Origin: Clostridia bacterium
GTDB lineage: Bacteria > Bacillota > Clostridia > Lachnospirales > Lachnospiraceae
Length of the DNA: 64,000 nucleotides
Direction of reading: 5' to 3'
Assembly: GCA_910576325.1 (NCBI GenBank)
Contig: CAJTIM010000024.1
Location: 1,776-65,775, forward strand
Below the pieces are notes generated by a model. That model worked only from the letters and a program-made list of their open reading frames with translations, was not told where the DNA came from and searched no databases. Shown here piece after piece: positions 58,960-64,000 of this stretch (position 1 is its first letter; the number at the start of each line of letters is the position of its first letter). The position numbers and the translations under genes were made by a program.

Positions 58960-60033
58960 ATGAAACGAATCGGAATGCTGACCAGCGGCGGAGACTGTCA
59001 GGCGCTCAATGCAACTATGAGAGGAATTGTCAAGGGTGTGTGCAATGCTCTGGACGAGGTGGAGCTGTATGGCTTTGAGGAAGGCTATAAGGGCCTGATT
59101 TACGGAAATTACCGGATGCTGACCCCAAGGGATTTCTCCGGGATTCTTACCAAGGGCGGAACGATACTGGGAAGCTCAAGACAGGCATTTAAGCAGATGC
59201 GGGTGCCGGATGAGAAGGGTCTGGATAAGGTTGAGGCCATGAAGCAGACTTATCATAAGCTGCGTTTGGACTGTCTTGTGATTTTGGGAGGAAACGGAAC
59301 GCAAAAGTCGGCCAATCTGCTGAGAGAGGAAGGATTGAATGTTCTGCATATGCCAAAGACCATTGACAATGATATTTGGGCTACGGATATGACCTTTGGC
59401 TTTCAGAGTGCAGTGAATATTGCAACCGACTGTATCGACTGTATTCATACCACGGCGGCTTCCCATGGGCGCGTTTTTATTGTGGAGGTAATGGGGCATA
59501 AGGTTGGCCAGCTGACACTCCATGCGGGAATTGCAGGCGGCGCGGACATTATACTGATTCCTGAGATTCCCTACAGCATTGACAGTATTTGCGATGCCAT
59601 TGATGCCCGGAATAAGCAGAAGAAGGGCTTTACCATTCTTGCGGTGGCGGAAGGCGCCATTCCCAAGGAGCGTGCGGAGATGTCCAAGAAGGAACTGAAG
59701 AAGTTTATGGAGACTTATCCGTATCCCACCGTATCTTACGAAATCGCAGATCAGCTTACCAAGCGTCTTGGAACCGAGGTTCGCGTAACGGTTCCCGGTC
59801 ATACCCAGAGAGGCGGAAGCCCCTGCCCCTATGACCGCGTATTGTCCACGAGACTGGGAGCTGCTGCGGCCCAGGCCATTGTAGAGGATGATTATGGTTA
59901 CATGATAGGTATCGTGGGCGATGAGACAAAGAGAATTCCGCTTCAGGAATCAGCAGGAAAGTTAAAGTTTGTAGATCCCAATTCCTCCATTATTGCGGAA
60001 GCAAAGATGATAGGAATCAGCTTTGGAGATTAA
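58960..60033 (+). CDS. pfkA: 6-phosphofructokinase family
   Basis: 357 residues. Phosphorylates fructose 6-phosphate. LTSGGDCQALNATMRG at residues 7-22, substrate loop PKTIDND (132-138) and EVMGHKVGQLTLHAG near 180. Two donor-site positions are unusual: GGNGT (110-114) instead of GGDGS, and Lys133 where ATP enzymes usually have Gly. The Lys is normally seen in PPi-dependent enzymes, while the Gly of GGNGT is ATP-like, so the phosphoryl donor is uncertain. ATG 58960 is 8 bases after GGAGG. dnaX starts 3 bases after its stop. Confidence 0.9.
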   Translation: MKRIGMLTSGGDCQALNATMRGIVKGVCNALDEVELYGFEEGYKGLIYGNYRMLTPRDFSGILTKGGTILGSSRQAFKQMRVPDEKGLDKVEAMKQTYHKLRLDCLVILGGNGTQKSANLLREEGLNVLHMPKTIDNDIWATDMTFGFQSAVNIATDCIDCIHTTAASHGRVFIVEVMGHKVGQLTLHAGIAGGADIILIPEIPYSIDSICDAIDARNKQKKGFTILAVAEGAIPKERAEMSKKELKKFMETYPYPTVSYEIADQLTKRLGTEVRVTVPGHTQRGGSPCPYDRVLSTRLGAAAAQAIVEDDYGYMIGIVGDETKRIPLQESAGKLKFVDPNSSIIAEAKMIGISFGD

Positions 60034-60036
60034 ATT

Positions 60037-61605
60037 ATGTCTTATATGGCCCTCTACCGAAAGTTCCGCCCTACGGAGTTTGATGACGTAAAGGGGCAGG
60101 AGCATATTGTAACGACACTGAAAAATCAAATAAAAGCGGAGCGGATAGGCCATGCCTATCTGTTCTGCGGCACCAGGGGGACCGGAAAAACAACCGTTGC
60201 CAAAATTTTTGCAAAGGCGGTCAATTGCGAACAGCCGGCAGTGGGGAACCCTTGCGGAGAATGTGCGGCCTGCCGCTCCATAGCGGCAGGCACTTCCATG
60301 AATGTGATAGAGATTGACGCGGCCTCCAATACGGGCGTTGACAATATTCGGGAGATACGGGATGAGGTGGCTTACTCTCCTACGGAAGGCCGCTATAAGG
60401 TATATATCATTGATGAGGTGCATATGCTTTCTATCGGAGCCTTCAACGCCCTTTTGAAGACCCTTGAGGAGCCCCCTTCCTATGTGATTTTTATTTTGGC
60501 AACCACCGAAGCGCATAAGATTCCTACCACCATTCTTTCCCGCTGCCAGCGGTATGATTTTCGGCGCATTACGGCAGACACCATTACGGCCCGCATGGAG
60601 GAGCTGACGAGAGTGGAGGGCGTAGAAGCAGAGGAGAAGGCTCTGCGCTATATTGCCAAAGCTGCGGACGGCTCCATGAGAGACGCTTTGAGCCTTCTGG
60701 ATCAGTGCATTGCCTTTTATCTGGATCAGGAGCTGACATATGATCACGTGCTTGAGGTTCTTGGAGCCGTTGATACGGCTGTTTACAGCGCTCTTTTGCG
60801 GAGCACTCTGGATCAGAACCTCCCGGATGTGATGGAACAGATAGAAAAGCTGGTGATTCAGGGAAAAGAGCTGGGGCAGTTTGTAACAGATTTTACGTGG
60901 TATCTCCGCAACTTGCTTTTGCTGAAAAGTTCGGATCATATGGAGGATATTCTGGACGTATCCACTGAGAATCTGATGCAGCTAAAAGAAGAGGCGCTGA
61001 GAATCGAGTCGGACACGCTGATGCGCTATATTCGCATTTTTTCGGAGCTGGGAGGACGGATACGCTATGCCACCCAGAAGCGCGTGCTGGTTGAGGTAGC
61101 CTTTATCAAGCTTTGCAAGCCTTCTATGGAGCCGAATACGGATGGCCTTCTGGATCGGATCCGCGCGCTTGAGAAGCAGATGGAGGAGGGAATCGCGGCG
61201 ATGCCGGCGGCGCTCCCCATATATGAAGGAGACAAGGCGCAGGAGAAAAAGAGGACGGCAGAACCGGTTGCGCCAAAGGCTCTGCCGGAGGATGTACGGC
61301 TGGTGGTAAAGAACTGGTATAATGTTGTGAATCAGCTGCATCCTTTGCTGCGCACCTATTTGAAGGATGCGAAATTAAAGGCTTTGGGCGACAACCGGCT
61401 GGGAATACTTGCGGCATCCTCCACAAAGGAGGAGTTTATAAAGGACCCAGGCCACTTGTCGGAGCTTCAGGCGGTGATCTTAAAAGGAACAGGAAAAGAG
61501 ATTGCTTTGGAAATAGCATCCTTTGACAATGACCCGTATGAGGCTATAGGCGAGATAGATATGAATCAAGTGATCCATATGGAGATTGAGATAGAGGAAG
61601 AATAA
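60037..61605 (+). CDS. dnaX: DNA polymerase III subunit gamma/tau
   Basis: 522 residues. Clamp-loader ATPase. N-terminal [20 protein letters not shown], Walker [16 protein letters not shown] near residue 44, zinc module Cys cluster ([16 protein letters not shown]), [22 protein letters not shown], sensor 1 [22 protein letters not shown]. The tau extension is short (about 120 residues beyond domain III). The order dnaX-ybaB-recR is standard. Confidence 0.96.
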   Translation: MSYMALYRKFRPTEFDDVKGQEHIVTTLKNQIKAERIGHAYLFCGTRGTGKTTVAKIFAKAVNCEQPAVGNPCGECAACRSIAAGTSMNVIEIDAASNTGVDNIREIRDEVAYSPTEGRYKVYIIDEVHMLSIGAFNALLKTLEEPPSYVIFILATTEAHKIPTTILSRCQRYDFRRITADTITARMEELTRVEGVEAEEKALRYIAKAADGSMRDALSLLDQCIAFYLDQELTYDHVLEVLGAVDTAVYSALLRSTLDQNLPDVMEQIEKLVIQGKELGQFVTDFTWYLRNLLLLKSSDHMEDILDVSTENLMQLKEEALRIESDTLMRYIRIFSELGGRIRYATQKRVLVEVAFIKLCKPSMEPNTDGLLDRIRALEKQMEEGIAAMPAALPIYEGDKAQEKKRTAEPVAPKALPEDVRLVVKNWYNVVNQLHPLLRTYLKDAKLKALGDNRLGILAASSTKEEFIKDPGHLSELQAVILKGTGKEIALEIASFDNDPYEAIGEIDMNQVIHMEIEIEEE

Positions 61606-61619
61606 AGGAGGATATAAAG

Positions 61620-61973
61620 GTGGCAAAAAGAGGCGGATTTCCCGGAGGCGGTATGGGCATGCCGGGCAATATGAACAATCTGATGAAGCAGGCGCAAAAG
61701 ATGCAGCGCCAGATGGAGGAAAATCAGAAGGCTCTGGAGGAAAAGGAGTATACGGCTGCAGCAGGCGGCGGAGCGGTGGAAATCACCATATCGGGTAAAA
61801 AGGAGATTGTTAAGGTAAAGCTGGCTGAAGAAGTGGTGGATCCCGATGATATTGAAATGCTGGAAGACTTGATTATGGCGGCAGCGAATCAGGCGCTTCG
61901 TCAGATGGAGGAGGATTCCGCAGCTATGATGTCGAAGCTGACCGGCGGTATGGGCGGAGGCTTTCCCTTCTGA
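61620..61973 (+). CDS. ybaB: YbaB/EbfC nucleoid-associated protein
   Basis: 117 residues. Gly/Met-rich N-terminus, then [21 protein letters not shown] and [20 protein letters not shown], the DNA-binding family core. Start is GTG 61620 with GGAGG 9 bases upstream. It ends in a 1-base overlap with recR (TGATG). Confidence 0.94.
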   Translation: MAKRGGFPGGGMGMPGNMNNLMKQAQKMQRQMEENQKALEEKEYTAAAGGGAVEITISGKKEIVKVKLAEEVVDPDDIEMLEDLIMAAANQALRQMEEDSAAMMSKLTGGMGGGFPF

Positions 61974-62569
61974 TGGATTATTACGGAAGTCAAATCAGCA
62001 GATTAATTGAACAGCTTTCCGGTCTGCCCGGAATAGGAAGCAAGACGGCTCAGCGCCTGGCCTTCCATATTGTCAATATGCCTATGGAAAAGGTGCAGGC
62101 TCTGTCAGATTCCATCGTGGACGCAAAGAAGAATGTCCGTTATTGCAGACAGTGCTTTACGATGACGGATCGGGAGCTATGCCCTATCTGCAGCAATCCC
62201 AAGCGGAATGACAGGCAGATAATGGTGGTGGAGAATACCCGGGATCTGGCGGCTTATGAGAAGACGGGGCGGTTTGAGGGCGTCTACCATGTGCTTCACG
62301 GCGCCATTTCCCCCATGCTTGGCATTGGGCCGAACGATATTCGCTTAAAAGAATTGATGACTCGGCTTCAGGGGGATGTGGAGGAGGTAATTATTGCCAC
62401 CAATTCAAGCCTGGAGGGCGAGACAACGGCTATGTATATCAGTAAGCTTATTAAGCCGACGGGAATCCTGGTAACACGGATAGCCAGCGGCGTGCCGGTG
62501 GGCGGAGATCTGGAATATATTGATGAAGTGACGCTTCTGCGCGCGCTGGAGGGGCGTGTGGAGCTGTAA
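61973..62569 (+). CDS. recR: Recombination protein RecR
   Basis: 198 residues, normal length. RecFOR-pathway DNA repair. HhH motif [18 protein letters not shown] near residue 14, zinc finger [16 protein letters not shown] near 59 and TOPRIM domain ([32 protein letters not shown]). Translationally coupled to ybaB. Confidence 0.97.
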   Translation: MDYYGSQISRLIEQLSGLPGIGSKTAQRLAFHIVNMPMEKVQALSDSIVDAKKNVRYCRQCFTMTDRELCPICSNPKRNDRQIMVVENTRDLAAYEKTGRFEGVYHVLHGAISPMLGIGPNDIRLKELMTRLQGDVEEVIIATNSSLEGETTAMYISKLIKPTGILVTRIASGVPVGGDLEYIDEVTLLRALEGRVEL

Positions 62570-62570
62570 A

Positions 62571-62628
62571 AATGAGGACGGTGAAAATGGTAATTAATTT
62601 TGCTGAATTACCTTGACCCGTCCTCATT
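62571..62628. repeat. Nested hairpin after recR, overlapping the tkt promoter
   Basis: Outer stem AATGAGGACGG/CCGTCCTCATT (11 bp) and inner stem GGTAATT/AATTACC. The right outer arm covers part of the transketolase promoter spacer. No T run. It could be a terminator or an operator. Confidence 0.55.
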
Positions 62629-62641
62629 CTCTCGCTATACT
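62613..62641 (+). promoter_or_regulatory. Promoter of the transketolase genes
   Basis: TTGACC (62613-62618), 17-bp spacer, TATACT (62636-62641). The leader is about 80 bases. Confidence 0.7.
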
Positions 62642-62725
62642 ATAGGAAGAGACTTTGGTATCGTCGGTACATAGAGCGGTGATACAAACAGGATTCTTTA
62701 AAAATTATAAAAAGGTGGGACAAAC

Positions 62726-63562
62726 ATGACTAACTTAGAACTTCAAAAGACGGCAAACGAAGTCCGCAAGGGTATCGTTACGGCCGTTCACAGTGCAAAG
62801 TCCGGGCATCCGGGCGGCTCCTTATCAGCGGCAGATGTGTTTACGTATCTGTATTTTGAAGAGCTGAATATTGATCCGAAGGATCCGAATAAAGCGGACA
62901 GAGACCGTTTCGTACTTTCCAAGGGCCATACGGCTCCGGGACTTTACGCAACACTGGCGGAGCGGGGATTCTTCCCGAAGGAGGATCTGACAACACTCCG
63001 GCATATCGGATCTCATCTGCAGGGCCACCCCTGTATGCAGCACACACCGGGTCTGGATATGTCCAGCGGTTCTCTGGGACAGGGAATTTCCGCGGCCGTA
63101 GGTATGGCGCTTTCTGCAAAGACTTTTGGCGACAGCTATCGCGTATATACACTTTTAGGTGACGGAGAGCTTCAGGAAGGACAGGTTTGGGAGGCTTCCA
63201 TGTTTGCCAGCGCAAAGAAGCTGGACAATCTGTGCGTGATCGTAGACAACAACAATCTGCAGATTGACGGAACCATTGAGGAGGTAAACTCTCCTTATCC
63301 GATTCCGGAAAAATTTGAGGCATTCGGTTTCCATGTGATCAATGTGGACGGACATGATTTTGATCAGCTGAAAGCAGCCTTTGATGAGGCAAAGACCGTT
63401 AAGGGACAGCCTGCCGTTATTATTATGAAGACGGTTAAGGGCAAGGGCGTTTCCTTTATGGAGAACAATGTGTCCTGGCATGGCTCTGCTCCCAATGATG
63501 AGCAGTATGCAACAGCAATGGCAGAATTAGAAAAGGCAGGTGAAGAATTATGTCAGAAGTAA
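62726..63562 (+). CDS. Transketolase N-terminal subunit
   Basis: 278 residues. The thiamine diphosphate-binding half of a split transketolase of the pentose phosphate pathway. [17 protein letters not shown] near residue 70, then [15 protein letters not shown] and the TPP motif [17 protein letters not shown] ... NNNLQIDGT near 145. It ends where single-chain enzymes continue, and the C-terminal subunit gene overlaps it by 13 bases. Confidence 0.96.
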   Translation: MTNLELQKTANEVRKGIVTAVHSAKSGHPGGSLSAADVFTYLYFEELNIDPKDPNKADRDRFVLSKGHTAPGLYATLAERGFFPKEDLTTLRHIGSHLQGHPCMQHTPGLDMSSGSLGQGISAAVGMALSAKTFGDSYRVYTLLGDGELQEGQVWEASMFASAKKLDNLCVIVDNNNLQIDGTIEEVNSPYPIPEKFEAFGFHVINVDGHDFDQLKAAFDEAKTVKGQPAVIIMKTVKGKGVSFMENNVSWHGSAPNDEQYATAMAELEKAGEELCQK

Positions 63563-64000
63563 AGAAGATTGCAACGAGAGAAAGCTACGGCAACGCATTG
63601 AAGGCACTTGGCGAGGAGAATCCCAACGTCCTGGTACTGGATGCGGACCTGGCAGGCGCAACTAAGACAAGCGTATTTAAAAAGGCATTTCCGGAGCGCT
63701 TTTTTGACTGCGGCATTGCTGAGTGTAATATGGTAAGCATTGCTGCGGGTGTGGCAACCACCGGTAAGATTCCGTTCTGCAGCTCCTTTGCCATGTTTGC
63801 GGCAGGACGTGCTTTTGAGCAGGTTCGTAATGCGGTCGGCTATCCCCATCTGAATGTAAAGATTGGAGCTACCCATGCAGGTATTTCCGTAGGTGAGGAC
63901 GGAGCCACCCATCAGTGTAACGAGGACATTGCCCTGATGCGGACGATTCCCGGTATGGTTATTATCAGTCCGGCGGATGATGTAGAGGCAAGAGCAGCAG
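63550..64000 (+). CDS. Transketolase C-terminal subunit (cut by the window edge)
   Basis: About 150 codons are visible; the gene continues beyond 64000. Pyrimidine-binding half of split transketolase: start [20 protein letters not shown], then [15 protein letters not shown] and the motif [17 protein letters not shown] (the Glu activates thiamine diphosphate), [19 protein letters not shown]. Its 13-base overlap with the N-terminal subunit gene indicates coupled translation. Confidence 0.95.
   Translation, partial: MSEVKKIATRESYGNALKALGEENPNVLVLDADLAGATKTSVFKKAFPERFFDCGIAECNMVSIAAGVATTGKIPFCSSFAMFAAGRAFEQVRNAVGYPHLNVKIGATHAGISVGEDGATHQCNEDIALMRTIPGMVIISPADDVEARAA

Overview
The window looks like a chromosomal segment from a spore-forming, gut-type Clostridia, most probably a Lachnospiraceae. 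The reasons are the sporulation genes (yabP, yabQ, spoIIE, a CotS-like kinase), the lacto-N-biose phosphorylase cassette, Cys/His-rich repeats at the head of a giant surface protein, and strong AGGAGG ribosome binding sites. Family names were assigned by eye from motifs and neighbourhood; no database search was run.

Layout. 1-2160: 3' end of a 23S rRNA gene, a six-tRNA cluster, then an AT-rich gene-free stretch with three perfect DnaA boxes. 2160-8815: housekeeping genes (trmB, tRNA-Lys, a small histidine kinase, a HIT protein, murG, a TSCPD protein, mtnN), with an ECF-type sigma factor and a probable anti-sigma protein on either side of murG and an AT-rich secreted protein after them. 8816-20972: an accessory island. 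20973-32522: pgi, a pseudouridine synthase, an AI-2E-type membrane protein, proS, cca, a CotS-like gene, a phosphohexomutase, mazG, hup, rqcP, yabP, yabQ and divIC. 32550-39453: an AraC regulator and an ABC sugar transporter with a GH112 lacto-N-biose phosphorylase, sitting between divIC and spoIIE. 39585-45030: spoIIE, tilS, hpt, ftsH. 45031-49955: a possible small RNA, an iron alcohol dehydrogenase, a GH13 glycosidase, a ferredoxin-like aldo/keto reductase and two tRNAs. 49997-58544: a serpin lipoprotein, a TetR / DUF308 / MMPL / ELxDG-repeat export module and a DUF4026-like protein. 58682-64000: tRNA-Ser, pfkA, dnaX, ybaB, recR and split transketolase genes, the last cut by the window edge.

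Main discovery. A tyrosine recombinase gene (9593-10606) lies between two 25-bp sites (9382-9406 and 10652-10676). Their 9-bp spacers are exact reverse complements (AGACTATAC and GTATAGTCT), the geometry of a site-specific inversion switch. Inside the segment, next to the left site, a near-consensus promoter (TTGCGA, 17 bp, TATAAT) points leftward. Inversion would turn it to fire across the right site into a nine-gene operon (10724-20972): an AP2/zinc-ribbon DNA-binding protein, a coiled-coil protein, a type I signal peptidase, a 1610-residue beta-helix/Cna-B surface protein, two TasA-like proteins, two membrane- or wall-anchored proteins and a SipW-type signal peptidase. I read this as a self-contained phase-variation switch for an extracellular fibre or adhesin system, with the sequenced orientation probably low or OFF.

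Other points of interest: two sporulation genes whose ribosome binding site is buried in a terminator hairpin that abuts a GTG start; a spoIIE promoter with 21-bp spacing and an overlapping Spo0A box; and a GH112 cassette inserted in an otherwise conserved yabO-to-ftsH cluster.
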